Both the position numbers and the translations under genes were made by a program. The notes under the pieces are model-generated. The model was not told the origin of the DNA. It did not search any database and saw only the letters and a list, made by a program, of their open reading frames with translations. DNA of 64,000 nucleotides from Apium graveolens (Eukaryota > Streptophyta > Magnoliopsida > Apiales > Apiaceae), in assembly GCF_009905375.1 (NCBI RefSeq), contig NC_133647.1:130240673-130304672 (forward strand), written 5' to 3'. Positions 35,258-49,043 of this stretch are shown piece after piece. Each line of letters opens with the position of its first letter. Within the stretch, counting starts at the first letter, position 1.

Positions 35258-36575
35258 GTTGTATTCTTATCTTAATTTGTATTTTATACTTGTAATACTT
35301 AAAGTCTGTAAAAATGCAAAGGAGTAGACTGGAGTCTTTTTTCCTAAAACAATATGAAGCCTAAGGATTCTATCTGGAAGAAGCTCATGAAGATCATGCT
35401 TCAGAATAATTTTGAAGAATCTTGGAGTTGAATAAATCAGTTTGGAGAAAAATATTCTAAGTCAAGATCACTACAAGTCACAGATTTAATATTATAGAGA
35501 TATCATTCGAGAACTCCAGAATGGCTTATCGATATGTCAGGAAAGCTACTAGAGAACTCAGGAAGATATCGACAAGCTAAATAGAAAAATTGAAGATTGG
35601 AGATATCGACAAGTCATTCCTTCACTAGAGAACTCAGAGTTATCAACAAGTCTACATTCAGTAGAGAACTCCGAGTTATCGATAAGTCAAGTTCCACTAG
35701 AAAACTCAGAGATAATGATAAGTCAAAATTCGCTTGAGAACTCTGAGATATCGATGGAAAATTTTGACTTGAGAACTCTGAGATATCGATAAGTCAAGAA
35801 GCCACTAGAGAACTAAGACTTATCGATAAGTCAAAGAGTAGATGTGAAGACTAGAGATCTCGACAAGCTGGAGACCTCTACAAGCAAAACTAAATATGGA
35901 GTGCTAGAGATCTCGATAAGCCTATATACTTATCGAGATGTCAACTGTTCTACATACCTAAACTGGAGATCTCGATGTACAGTCTCAAAATACAAGGTTC
36001 CAGATCAGTTCAATTTCCAAGATAAACAATCAACAAACAATCCAACAGCTGGATTGACAAGTCTACATAAAGCAGCTTGAAGAGTGTGCAAGATCAATGG
36101 CAAAAATTAACTGACAGAGGAAGATTAAAGTGAACATTGGATGCTAAAGATATGCTAAGCCAAAAATGGAAGATATGCTTTTCTATAAATAGAAATGACA
36201 AATGACCGTTTAGAAAAGCCAATAGCATGTTTTATTATCCACTGTGTAAACAAGCAGTTAACTGAGTTACTAAGTTAACACTGGTCCTTAGTCAGTTGTA
36301 ACAATTTAGATCAGATTTCTTGTAACACTCTCAAGAAGAAGCTAAGCACTTTATCAACAAAGAGCCTAGAAATTTTGTAGCAAAACATTCTTAATTTATA
36401 TAAAATTAAGTGAGTTTTATAGATTTGTGTTCTTTATTTTTCTGCAAGTTTAAATTCTGCATGAACACATTTTTCTACAAGAATCAATTTACTTTGTTCA
36501 ACCATAAACATCCAAGAAAAGCTCAGAAACAGTTAAACACATTCACCCCCCCTGTATGTTATACATTTCCTAACA
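35201..36575 (+). repeat. 5' LTR of element D1 (C family)
   Basis: TGTAAAAGACATG to TTTCCTAACA, 1375 bp, followed by a PBS and gag. Carries the TCGAYAAGTC array at 35490-35940 and a TATAAATA at 36184. Almost identical to D2. Inserted into G1 shortly after AATGTAAGGTTT. Confidence 0.85.
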
Positions 36576-36577
36576 AG

Positions 36578-36589
36578 TAGTATCAGAGT
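36578..36589 (+). other. Primer-binding site of D1, mutated
   Basis: TAGTATCAGAGT in place of TGGTATCAGAGC: two changes, both G-to-A or C-to-T. The D2 copy is perfect. Confidence 0.8.
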
Positions 36590-36626
36590 AGTATCTGAAA
36601 GTAAACAGATTTAAGATCTTGGAAGA

Positions 36627-39060
36627 ATGAATACACAGAATATCAGTAGCATCAAAATTCCTACCTTTGACAAAGCTAACTACACTCTTTGGAAAAAGAA
36701 AATGATATTGTTCCTGATCATTCCTATTGTTAGAGTTGAGGAATATACAGTTGGAGACATGGTTACCCTAACTCATTTTGCTCCAAAAGATCCTTCTGAG
36801 TATTCTGACCCTGAAAATGAGAAAGTCTCCCTGGATAGTAGCTTGCAATTAATATTGATTAAGTCACTTGACAATGTGATATACAACAACATTATCAAGT
36901 GTGACACTGCCTAGAAAATATGGGAAAAGATTGAGATACTCTGTGAAGGAACTGAAGAAGTTAGGTACCAAAGAAGAATATTGATTTCACAGTATGAGGG
37001 TTTTATGGCAAAGCCAAAGGAAAGTATTACTGATGTGTTTAAAAGGTTCAACAAGATGATAAATGACTTGCAGCTTCATGACAAATATTTTGAAGCTGAA
37101 GAAGTGAACTTGAAGTTCTTGCTTACTCTCCCTAATCATTTAGAACATAAAATATCAGCAATCTGGGAAGGGAGAGATTGGAGCAGAATAACTCTGGAAG
37201 TTCTATATGGAATTCTCAAAATATATGAACTAGAGATGATTCAAAGGCAATCATTGAGATATGGTCAGGGACATATTGTGGATGGTTCAAGTGCTTTAAT
37301 TGTAAATAAAAGTCAAACATCTAATGATGAACCAAGATCTCAAACTCCAGTTGCCTCAACTAGTGAGCTAAGAATAAATGATTCACAGGAGCAAGTCATT
37401 ATGGAATTAGAAAAGGATGAGTTCTATACTCTTGAAGAACTAGATAAGCTATATCAGTCAATGGCCTATTTAGCTAGGAAATTCTCTAATATTAGAGTAA
37501 AGAAGCCAATATACTTCAAGAATAAAGGACAAACCTTCAACAAAGACAACAACTGGAAGGAAAATGGGAAGTATAATTCTGACAGTAAGAATGGCTATTA
37601 AATTTAAATTCGTTGATAGATCTAATGTAAAATGCTTCAATTGTGATGAACAAGGCCACTTTGCTATAAAATGCAGGAAACCCAAGAAATCAAAGAAAGA
37701 CAAGGCTTATCTTGAACTTGAAGCAAAGTATGAAGCTCTTCTAAGGAAACAACAAAGTAAAGCTTATATTGCACAGGTTAAAATTTGGGATGACTCTAAA
37801 AATGATGAAGATGAAGAATTTGGTAATTATGCACTAATGGCCTTGGAGCAAGGAGAATCATCCTCATCTAAATCACAGACACCAACTCTTACCACTATTG
37901 ATTTAAATATGAATTAATACAAGGAAACTGTTGAAAAGATGAGCACATAAATGTTTCACATTAACACAAGAATGGTTGATGCGAATGAAGAGGTTAGCAG
38001 ATTAACAAAGATAAATGAGAAGCTTGAAAGTGAGAAGCAAGAAACTGAATTGTTGTTGGTGGAACTTGAAGCTTTAACATAAGAAAATGCTTATCTAAAG
38101 AACAAGCTTAAGTGTGCAAATGAAATTGAAGCAGTGCTCAGGGAGAAGCTGGAAAAGAATGAACTGAAGATGAGATCTTTCAGGAATGTATCTGAACTGG
38201 TCGAACAGTATCATGAGAAGAATAAGCCATGTGCAAACATTGCTATTGGGCTTGACTATGATGCCATAAATGACAAAAAGAAGACAATAGGTGACAAAAG
38301 GAAAGCAAAGAAAACTGAGAATGCTCCAACCTTTTTGAAAGTGGTTAATGCACCTACATTCAAGGCATGTGAAGTCAACTTCAGCGAAGAAGAATTGATT
38401 ATCAAGCAAGAAATTGGTGATGAAGATAAAGAGAATAAAACTAAAGAATCAGTTCAGTCTTCCAATACTGAAGAGAAGCTCATGAACAAACAAAGTCCCA
38501 AGACTCCTGTTAAAGAAGCCAAAACTTAAGATGCAAGAAAGAAAAAGAGAAATAAAAATGGGAAAATATGGATAAATAAAAGCAATAATTTTGCTTATGT
38601 CGCAAATGCTCCTAGAAAGAAGTGTGAAAAATGTGGCTCTACAAATCATCTAACTCCCTTGTGTAAAAAGGTTGTTAGCAAGCCAACTCAAGGAACTTGC
38701 AAATACAATAAAGCAAATTCAAATAATCCTTATTCATTCCGTGACAAGTTTGATTGCATTCTTTGCAATTTGAAAGTAATGAACAGCTGCCATAAACTGA
38801 GAGTGGACCTTAAAGAAATAAGGAATGAGTCCACATCAGAAAGAAAATATGCATAACAATTACTGAATTATATCTCTTCTAAAATAACTCATTCTACTTC
38901 TGCTGAACAAGTTACTAAGAAAAAACTACCCAACACTGCTTGGGTTTCCAAACACACTTAATACTCATTATATGCAGGGTATGGTGTAGAGAGTCATCTG
39001 GATCATAGACATTAGATGTTCCAGGCATATGACAGGTGATAAGGCCCTGCTATCACAGTT
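36627..39060 (+). pseudogene. gag of D1, truncated in the protease region
   Basis: Starts MNTQNISSIKIPTFDKANYT, the copia gag N-terminus. One TAG at 36912 (also in D2) then the same frame to 37601, a frameshift, and 37564-37917 with zinc knuckle CFNCDEQGHFAIKC near 37633. Acidic and coiled-coil segments follow with stops at 37917, 37947 (the TAA shared with element C) and near 38080, and an open stretch at 38134-38529. A second knuckle CEKCGSTNHLTPLC is near 38620, and a Cys-rich CILCNLKVMNSCHKLR near 38758. The protease motif reads IIDIRCSRHMTGDK near 39000 (catalytic D-S-G has become DIR). The element stops at 39060, where repeat R1 begins. Confidence 0.85.
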
Positions 39061-39479
39061 CTAACATGTGTTAAGTGAATTAAAGGTTGACAATATGAAC
39101 CAAAAAAAACATATGTAAATATTATGTTCACTTGACAAATAATTTTAATAATTTCTTAGTGTAGCCTCTTAAGATTACTTAAGTCTATAATTTTGTTGCA
39201 GGTACCTCTCAACAAGGCCCCTAATTTTAAAAAATGGTATTGCAGCCTCCTAAACAGTGCATAACTATAGCTCCTGTAAGCTGATACCATTCTCACCTTC
39301 ATGTGCACAAATGGATTGATATTTGATGCAATTCCATATGAAAATGTAGCATACTTTATGACACAGAAAAATAAAACTTTCTCTTCATTTGCATTTTTAA
39401 TAATGCAACCCTAATTTCATTTATTATAATTATAATTAAGGTTTCATTTACTAACCCTATTTCATCTACAGACCCTTAT

Positions 39480-39735
39480 ATAAAGGACTAGAGGAGGAAC
39501 TTGATAGGATTAGGATAGATGAGAAGGTACACCTCTTGCGTGAGAAGGTGGCTGTTATTATTCCATCTCTGCCAAATTCCAAAGCAGAAATCCAACAGAA
39601 ACTAATCTCTTGAAAAAGGAATTTAAAAAAATTGTTACTTCCTTCTCGATTTGATGCTCTATCGTGTAATCTCTTGTAATTTCATTTTCCAATTTTTGGG
39701 AAATAATGTAAGGTTTGTCATATGAAAGACCAATA
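39480..39735 (+). pseudogene. Degenerate G copy in R1
   Basis: Matches the distal two thirds of G1 (GATGAGAAGGTACACCTCT, CAGAAACTAA..., CCAATTTTTGGGAAATAATG). The N-terminal ~125 bases, including the MAAPGEES start, are deleted; stops interrupt the frame. It keeps the natural 3' end without the D LTR. Confidence 0.6.
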
Positions 39736-42700
39736 GAAACTAGATCGTGTTTGTTAAGTTTTGACTTTGAAATTTTAAATTTAAAAATGTAAATTTTAAA
39801 GGTATATTAAATAATTTTGAGAATCAATTAATTAAAATGTTGTATAATTTGCTAAAGTATTTAAGATTTCATTTTAATATTTTACTAGTCACTGAATGAA
39901 TATATAATTTAAAGACTTTTTCTAAAAAACCAAATTAATGTTTATATTAATAATTATACACCAAAAGTTTACTAAACCAAAAACAAATACTACATGATTA
40001 ATCTAGAATTATTTTTTTAAACCAAGTTGACATTAAGATTCCACTACACCATATTATGATTAATATTAACATTCATATTCAAATTCACAGTGGAGTCATA
40101 AATAATATTATAGCATAAAATACGAATATTTGTGCAATTTTATTTAAGTCAAGTAGTCTTTTATAAAAACAAATACGAGTGAAATTTATAAATGTTTCAT
40201 ATAATTAAAATAATAAAATTAAAAATTACATTTAGTATGTTATTAAAAATCACATTTAGTTCTTAAATGTAAATTTCAGATTTTAAAAATAATTTTAAAT
40301 ATATTTTTATTATTTAATAAAAAATTGGTCAATTTGGGTGGATGGATATGTAATTAGTAAATGGAGTATTAAAATGATAACTTGCCAATGTTGGTATAAG
40401 GAGGAAAATAAAAACTTTTTGCAAAATAAAATTCTTGTATTGTTTAACATAAAAAATTATGAATAGTGTTTGATTCCCAAATAAATCATGTCTTGTATTC
40501 TTTATAATGAAACTAAATTTGTGTTCAAATAATCATGTTAAAAGTAAATGATATTAAACCAAATTAAACCAAATATAAATGATATTGAACCTAACAATTT
40601 TATAATACATGTGTGAAAGAAAGTTGATATAATTAAAGGATCCTCATTAAGCAAAAGCTAATAACAACCAAAAATAAGGAAAATAAAATTCATCCATTTA
40701 CCCATTGCTACAAAATAGAACAACATGTTGGTTAGTTTTTAAATGGACATGGATATGTGGGTCAACTTAATGTTGACATGAAAAAAGATAACTAACCATC
40801 CATGTAGTCAATTTTGAGTTTATGATAAAATAAATAAAAATTAAATTTGAATGAAAATTTATGTATTTGGATTGATGGAAATAACTATCTTAGTTTACTT
40901 TATTTAGCTTAAAGTACCTATTTTTTTAAGGGGAATAAAATAGAAAAATAAAAGAAAGTTAAAAGGAGAATTGAAGCATATTCGAAAAAATTACGAGGAG
41001 AAATGATACAAAACATATTACATTATTTTTTTATTTATCTTCTAACTTATGACGTATTCATTGGGTGAGTATGTGTGTGTTTTAATTTTATAACAATAGA
41101 GAACATGTTAAATTATTTGTTTACATACATATTAATGTAGTTGAAAAAACCTAATAAAAGTTTGGGTAAATCTATAGACATAATTAATATTGCAATAATT
41201 AGACCTAACATGGGGCCAAAATCATAATTATTTAATAATTTTATAATTAATAAAGGAAATAATTAAACAGCCTAATAATTTTTTTCTAATAATAAATTAC
41301 TTGTGAATGAATTAGCCTTCAAGTAACCTATTGGCATAAGGAGTCATATTCACTACTCCAAAGTTCAATTAGAGAGATATTCTTACTTAATTCTTAGCAC
41401 GTAACCACTAGACAATATATGAGCTATTATAACATTTTTTTTAGTGTAACTAGCCAAACTATGATCATAAGTGTTGTTGTCATTTAGTCTAACCATAGAA
41501 AAAATGAGACATCTACGGTTACCCTATAAATGATGTTACCGTTGGTCTTAATAAATTATAACTAAAAACTGAAATTTTAGCGGGGAATAAAATTTATTAA
41601 AAAAGACAAATAAAATTTCTTAAAAAAAGGGCGGGTGTTAAAAATTTATTAAAACTTTACTTTTGCCCAAAAACTAATAAAATCTCACATTTCACTCTGT
41701 ATCTCACTCTCAAATTTCACTCTCTCTCACACATATTTATTCCCCCTATCTTTCACTGTCAAATTTCTTCTGTCACAATCGATTTGGTCCCAAACTGGTG
41801 TCTGAGTTCAACTTATTCAAGATGGTGTCTGAGTTTGATGGTGTCTGAGTTTAATCTAGTCAACAAGGTGGTGTTTGAATCAATCGCGTCAACAATTAAT
41901 TCGTGCTTCTTGTTCAAAATCGGGTCTTTTTCTTCTACAATCATGTTTCTCACTTAGGGTTTCTTCTCCAATCTATGATTTCTTTTAAATGTATTTTTCT
42001 GAATTGTGGCTTTGAATTAGGGTTTTTTAGATTTCTTTTTTCATTTATTTTTGTATTTTTATTTAGTTTTATCTTTGAATTGGGGATTTGTATTGCATAA
42101 GGTAACTTGTACTTGACTTATTTATTTTTGTTTTTAAAAGTCTCTAATTGCATATAAATTGGGGTTGCTTAAAACAAATTCAATTGTGTTTTTCATAAAG
42201 CAAATATAGATTATAATTGTTATAAGATTCATGAAATAAATTTAAGATTTCTGCATCTGTGTGATAATTAATGTTCTCGATTGACTATTTGCATGTTATA
42301 TGTTTTTACAATCGTGCTGAGATGTTTCTTATGAATTGATGTTTTGTACAAATTATGTTTCGTGTCATTTGTTTTACATTTTTCGATGAAGATCTCGAGT
42401 TAAGAATTTATGTAACATGATTGATAGGTAGGAGAGTTGAACAATATATGAGATATTTTGTGCATATATCCGTGTTTAAATGATTTCAAAATTTTAGTAT
42501 GTACTTTAAGATATATGTTGTGTATCTGAGTATTTAAAAATTCAAATTTAGTGTGATTTTAAGATAATATAGGAAATCATTGTAGAATGTATGTTATTGT
42601 ATAATGATATTCTACTATATTATTAATCATATGAGATTTAACAAAACACGAGTGTGTGCCGCTTGGTAAAACATGTGTGATCCCTCCTAAAATGCAGCTA

Positions 42701-42875
42701 GTCAAATAAAACAGTTTAATTTTGTTTTAGGCCTGCGTGATAATTATGTCTTTAGTTAGTTAGTATATACATAGTTATAACTAAATGAAACAAAGTTAAT
42801 GATTAAAAAAGAATATATTTAATTTATATGAAGTAGAACCAATGGCTAATTGTACAATACTGAATAGTAGGTAGT

Positions 42876-44485
42876 ATGACTGCGGAAGGTATAAATTGGT
42901 TGAATCTTCCCAAGTATACCAAAGATTATACGGATGGAGTCAAATTGTATGTGAAGAAAGAGATGGCCAATTTCACAAGAGGAGACGAAATTAAGTGCCC
43001 TTATCGTAAGAGTGAAAATTGGTTGTGGTGGGGTGGTCCTGATATGGAGAGTTACCTCATGTGGAGGGGACCTTATCCCACATTTATTTAGTCAATCTAT
43101 GATGTTAGTTTATTTCCAGATAAAATAGATAATATAGAATTCGAACAAAATACCTGGTTTGGGTTTGGTGATAAGCTTGATGAGATGTTGGATCTTACAT
43201 ACGGCGTTGTGTCACCAAATGAAGATGCATGAAAATTTTATCAACTTGTTGATGATGGAAAGCAGCCCCTATACTCAAGTTGCATGAAATTTTCGCGATT
43301 AAATTTTTCTGTTAGGCTTTACCATTGGAAGTGCTTAAATGGAATAACCGAGACCGTATTGGGAGAGATATTGTTGTAATTAAAAGAGGTTGTCCCCGAT
43401 ATTAATGTGCCTTTCTCTTTTAATTTAGCTAAAAATATGATCAGGGATCTCGGTCTGGACTACAAAAAGATATATGCATGTCTGAATGACTGCATCTTGT
43501 AATGGGGTGATAATAAAGATAAAGTTTCTTGCAAAAATTATGGTCTTTCAAAGTGGAAAGGTGTGGCACAAGGCCAGTAACAAGGAATAAACGTTTAAAA
43601 AATTCCTTACAAAGTAATGAGATATTTTTCGCTCATCCCGAGGCTCCAATGACTGAATATGAAATCAGAGAACTTAATTCTCTCAAAAATTATTCCTGGT
43701 CCGAGTGATCCGGGGAACAATATTTATTTCTATATGCAACCTTTGATTTAGGAGCTACAAAAGTTATGAAAAATTAAGAGTGAAAACTTATGATGTTGCA
43801 ACAAATCAGATATTTATATTACCAGCAAGTTTTCCATGGTCAATTTGTGATTTTTTCAGCTAGGAAATAATAATGGGTTGGAGCACAAAAGGGAAGCTTG
43901 CATGTCCAGTATATCATTATGAAATATCATCGATGAATCTGAAGAATTGAAAGAATTTTTTCTATATGAACTATAAAAAAATTCTTAGACCCAAACCACA
44001 AGTGGAGATTGGACAAAAGAAGATTTAATGGTGAAGTTGAGGATAGAACAAGTGCTCCTATTTTAACTAGAAGACAAGTTGCAGAAACTTTGGATGGTTA
44101 CGAGAATTCATTTGATGGGGTGGGGGTAGAAAAAGAAAATTTTGACTTACCATATTGATGAACAACTTAACTCGACATAACCTTGATATTATGTATATTG
44201 AAAAGGACATATGCAATAGTGGTTTGGGCACCTTGCTAAATATTGGTTAGAGGTTCAAGATGTAGGTAATAGAAAGGCCTTTCGTCATTCGCTCTCTACC
44301 GATGGAAAACACCTTGAAATTAGGGCCGCAAACTTTGACATGACGAACAAAGAAAAAAAAATATTGTGTTCGGTGATTGAAAATTTGAAATTCCCCAACA
44401 GTTTTGATTCCAACATTAGCAAATGCGTGCAAGATAGGATAGTGGTGGGATATAAAATTCATGATACACATGTAATGGAGACATA
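42876..44485 (+). pseudogene. CACTA (En/Spm) TNP2-type transposase remnant in R1
   Basis: Begins with a transposase-associated domain, open at 42876-43091 (INWLNLPKYTKDYTDGVKLY, then a Cys-containing IKCPYRKSENWLW; the copy in R2 has IKCPCRKS). After a TAG it continues in frame with LYHWKCLNGITE, KNMIRDLGLDYKKIYACLND and CKNYGLSKWKG, the usual Tnp2 order, interrupted by many stops. The distal part is recognisable across frames (WSTKGKLACP-like, MNLKN, HLEIRAANFDM). Tnp2 transposases cut DNA of elements that begin CACTA. No CACTA terminal inverted repeats were found around the unit, so only a gene remnant is present. A product is not expected. Confidence 0.75.
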
Positions 44486-45544
44486 AATAATATTATAGCA
44501 TGGAATAGGAAGATGCCGAATTTATTTAGGTCAAGTAGTGTTTTATGAAATCAAGTACTAATACAGTGCACGTTTACTATCTATAAGTCAATTTAACCAT
44601 GTTGTAGGAGTGAAATACACACATGTATCATACAATTAAAAAAATATATCATTGAAAATATTCTCTTTTCTGCACACCTCCTCCTTCGTCCATTTTAAAA
44701 AACTTTCATAAAGTTCGTTCTCAAGTTTGTATCTTTTTGACTTGGCTTGTCCAGTTATTTAGATTTGATGCTCCTTACAACAATTACGTAGTAAGAAATC
44801 AAGAAAAAATATATGCTAATTCTATAAAACTTAAACAAAATTAGAAGGTGGAATCTTACTAAACTAAACGCTCTACTACTTTGTTCACGCAGTTTGACAT
44901 AATATATCAATGACTACATACCTTTTCATCTTTATTAATGCTTGAAAAAATTGAAATCTTCACTTTTTTGGCAACTTTCAAATTTTGGAGCCTTTTTGAT
45001 GGTCCATGACCAATCAAGAATCATGAACAATATATCTACCATTCTTGTTCAAATAACTGTCGATAATATACCACTCTATTTTACATCCATATAGCACTAA
45101 GTGTTCAATTAATTTGAATAGCCTCGATTGGCCACATATTTCTAACATATGTCAAGTGAATTAAAGGTGGACAATATCAACCAAAAAAACATTTGTAAAT
45201 ATTATATTCATTTGACAAATAATTTTAATAATTTCTTAGTGTAGCCTCTTAAGATTACTTAAGTCAACAAGGCCCCTAATTTTATAAAATAGGATTGCAG
45301 CCTCCTAAGCAGTGCATAACTATAGTTCCTGTAAGCTGATACCATTCTCACCTTCATGTGCACAAATCGATTGATATTTGATGCAATTCCATATGAAAAT
45401 GTAGCATACTTTATGACAGAGAAAAATAAAACTTTCTCTTCATTTGCATTTTTAATAAAGAAACCGTAATTTCATTTAGTATAATTATAATTAAAGTTTC
45501 ATTTACTAACCCTATTTCATCTACAGACCCTTATTTAAAGGGCT

Positions 45545-45800
45545 ATTACAAGTGTGGAAAAACTAGAGGAGGAACTTTATAGGATTAGGATAGATGAGAA
45601 GGTACACCTCTTCCGTGAGAAGGTGGCTGTTATTATTGCATCTCTGCAAATTCCAAAGCACAAATCCAACAGAAACTAAGCGATTTGAAAAAGGAATTTA
45701 AAAAAATTGTTACTTCCTTCTCCATTTGATGCTCTATCGTGTAATCTCTTGTAATTTCATTTTCCAATTTTTGGGAAATAATATAAGGTTTGTCATATGA
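45545..45800 (+). pseudogene. Degenerate G copy in R2
   Basis: Preceded by the promoter-like CCCTTATTTAAAGGGC. Begins GTGTGGAAAAACTAGAGG, so it has the same N-terminal deletion as in R1. The tail CAATTTTTGGGAAATAATAT is intact; frame broken. Confidence 0.6.
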
Positions 45801-48800
45801 AAGATCAATAGAAACTAGATGTGTTTGTTAAGTTTTGACTTTGAAATTTTAAATTTAAAAATGTAAATTCTAAAGGTATATTAAATAATTTTGAGAATAA
45901 ATTAATTAACATGTTGTATAATTGACTAAAGTATTTAAGTTTTCATTTTATTATTTTACTAGTCAGTGAATGAATATATAATTTAAAGACTTTTTCTAAG
46001 AAACCAAATTAATGTTTATATTAATAATTATACACCAAAAGTTTACTAAACCAAAAAAAATTACTAGATGATTAATCTAGAATTATTTTTTTAAACCAAG
46101 TTAACATTAAGATTCGACTACACCATATTATGATTAATATTAACATTCATATTCAAATTCAGACCGGAGTCATAAATAATATTATAGCATAAAATACGAA
46201 TATGCTTGCAATTTTGTTTAAGTCAAGTAGTCTTTTATAAAAACAAATACGAGTGAAATTTATAAATGTTTTATATAATTAAAATAATATAATTAAAAAT
46301 TACATTTAGTATGTTATTAAATATCACATTTAGTTTGTTCTTAAATGTAAATTTCAGATTTTAAAAATAATTCAGAAAATATTATTATTATTTAGTAAAA
46401 AATTAGTCAATTTGGTTGGATGGACATGTAATTAGTAAATGGAGTATTAAAATTATAACTTGCCAATGTGGGTATAAGGAGGAAAATACACACTTTTTGC
46501 AAAACAAAATTCTTGTATTCTTTAACATAAAAAATTATGAATAGTGTTTGATTCCCAAATAAACCATGTCTTGTATTCTTTATAATGAAACTGAAATTTG
46601 TGTTCAAATAATCATGTTAAAAGTAAATGATATTAAACCAAATTAAACGAAATATAAATGATATTGAACCTAACAATTTTATAATACATGTGTGGAAGAA
46701 AGTTGATATAATTAAAGGATCCGCATTAAGCAAAAGCTAATAACAACCAAAAATAAGAGAAACTAAAATTCATCCATTTACCCATTGCTATAAAATAGAA
46801 CAATATATTGGTCAGTTTTTAAATGGACATGGACATGTGGGTAAGCTTAATGTTGACATGAAAAAAGATAACTAACCATCCACCTAGTCAATTTTGAGGT
46901 TATGATAAAATAAATAAAAATTAAATTTGAATCAAAATTTATGTATATGGAATGATGGAAATAACTATCTTAGTTTCCTTTATTTAGCTTAAAGCACCTA
47001 TTTTTTAAGTGCAGAAAAATAGAAAAATAAAAGAAAGATAAAAGGAGAATTGAAGCATATTTGAAAAAATAATGAGGAGAAATGATACAAAACATATTAT
47101 ATTATTTTTTTATTTATCTTCTAATTTATGAGGGTATTCATTCGGTGAGTATGTGTGTGTTTTAGTTTTATAACAATAAAGAACATTTTATATTATTTAT
47201 TTACATACATATTAATAGTTGAAAAAACCTAATAGAAGTTTCAGTAACTCTATAGACATAATTAATATTACAATAATTAGACCTAACTTGGCCCAATGAA
47301 ACACCCAATTATTGGGCCAAAATCATAATTATTTTATAATTTTATAATTAATAAAGGAAATGATTAATCAGCCTAATAAATATTTTCTAATAAGAAACTA
47401 CTTGTGAATGAATTAGTCTCTAAGTAATATATTGGTATAAGGAGTCATATTCACTACTGCGAAGTTCAATTACAGAGATTTGCACACCAAGTCATCCAAT
47501 TCTTACTTAATTCTTAGCCCATAAGCACTACACAATATATGAGCTATTATAACAATTTTTTTTAGTGTAACCAGCCAAACTATGATCATAACTGTTGTTG
47601 TCATTTAGTCTAACCATAGAAAAATCGAGACATCTAGGGTTACCTTATAAACGATGTTATCGTTGGTCTTAATAAAGTGTTACTAAAAACTGTAATTTTA
47701 GGAGGGTAATTAATTGACACAGAAGCCGGGAATAAAATTTATTAAAAAAGATAAATAAAATTTATTAAAAAAGACAAGGGCGCGGGTTAAAAATTTATTA
47801 AAACTTTACTATGCCCTAAAACTAATAAAATCTCATATTTCACTTTGTATCTTACTCTCAAATCTCACTCTCTCTCTCTCACACATTTATTCCCCCTCTC
47901 TTTCACTCTCAAATTTCTTCTCTCACAATCGATTTGGTCCGAAACTGGTGTGTGAGTTCAACTGATTCAAGATGGTGTCTAAGTTAAACTCGGGTCAACA
48001 AGGTGGTGTTTGAATCAATCAGGTCAACAATTAATTTGTGCTTCTTGTTCACAATCGGGTCTTCTTGTTCATAATAGGGTCTTTTTCTTCTACAATCGTG
48101 TTTCTCACTTAGGGTTTCTTCTCCAATCAGGTTTATGACTTAGGGTTTCTTTTAAATGTATTTTTTCTAAATTGTGGCTTTGAATTAGGGTATTTTGTGT
48201 TTGTTTTTTTTATTTATTTTTGAATTTTTATTTAGTTTTATCTTTGAATTAGGGATTTAAATTGCATAAGGTAACTTGTACTTGACATATTTATTTTTGT
48301 TTTTAAAAGTCTCTAATTGCATATAAATTGGGGTTGCTTAAAACAAATTCAATTGTGTTTTTCATAAAGTAAATATAGATTATAATTGTTTAAGATTCAT
48401 GAAATAAATTTAAGATTTCTGCCTCTCTGTGATAATTAATGTTCTCGATTGACTATTTGCATGTTATATGTTTTTACAATCGTGCTGAGATGTTTCTTAT
48501 GAATTGATGTTTTGTATAAATTATGTTTCGTGTCATTTGTTTTACATTTTTCGATGAAGATCTCGAGTTAAGAAGTTATGTAACATGATTGATAGGTAGG
48601 AGAGTTGAACAATATATGAGATATTTTGTGCATATATCCGTGTTTAAATGATTTCAAAATTTTAGTATGTACTTTGAGATATATGTTGTGTATCTGAGTA
48701 TTTAAAAATTCAAATTTAGTGTGATTTTAAGATAGTCTAGGAAATCATGGTAGAATGTATGTTATTGTATAATGATATGCTACTATATTATTAATCATAT

Positions 48801-49043
48801 GAGATTTAACAAAACACGAGTGTGTGCCGCTTGGTAAAACATGTGTGATCCCTCCTAAAATGCAGCTAGTCAAATAAAACAGTTTAATTTTGTTTTAGGC
48901 CTGCGTGATAATTATATCTTTAGTTAGTTAGTATATACATAGTTATAACTAAATGAAACAAAGTTAACGATTAAAAAAGAATATATTTAATTTATATGAA
49001 GTAGAACCAATGGCTAACTGTACAATACTGAATAGTAGGTAGT

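Larger units (their letters stand above)
39061..45152. repeat. Tandem unit R1 (6.1 kb)
   Basis: First of three direct copies; begins AACATGTGTTAAGTGAATT. Contents in order: conserved AT-rich lead (39061-39440), promoter-like AACCCTATTTCATC and TATATAAAG, a degenerate G copy (39480-39735), a noncoding AT-rich stretch with the GTGGGTCAACTTAATG block (40757), a C/T-rich leader-like stretch with ACTCTCTCTC runs (41690-41760) and GATGGTGTCTGAGTT microrepeats, then a TNP2-type transposase remnant (42876-44485) and a noncoding tail to 45152. It has no TG...CA ends, PBS or polypurine tract, so it is not an LTR. Confidence 0.75.

Noticed and set aside
39061..45152. Complete CACTA transposon
   Set aside because: No CACTA/TAGTG terminal inverted repeats or 3-bp duplications found; only transposase remnants are supported.
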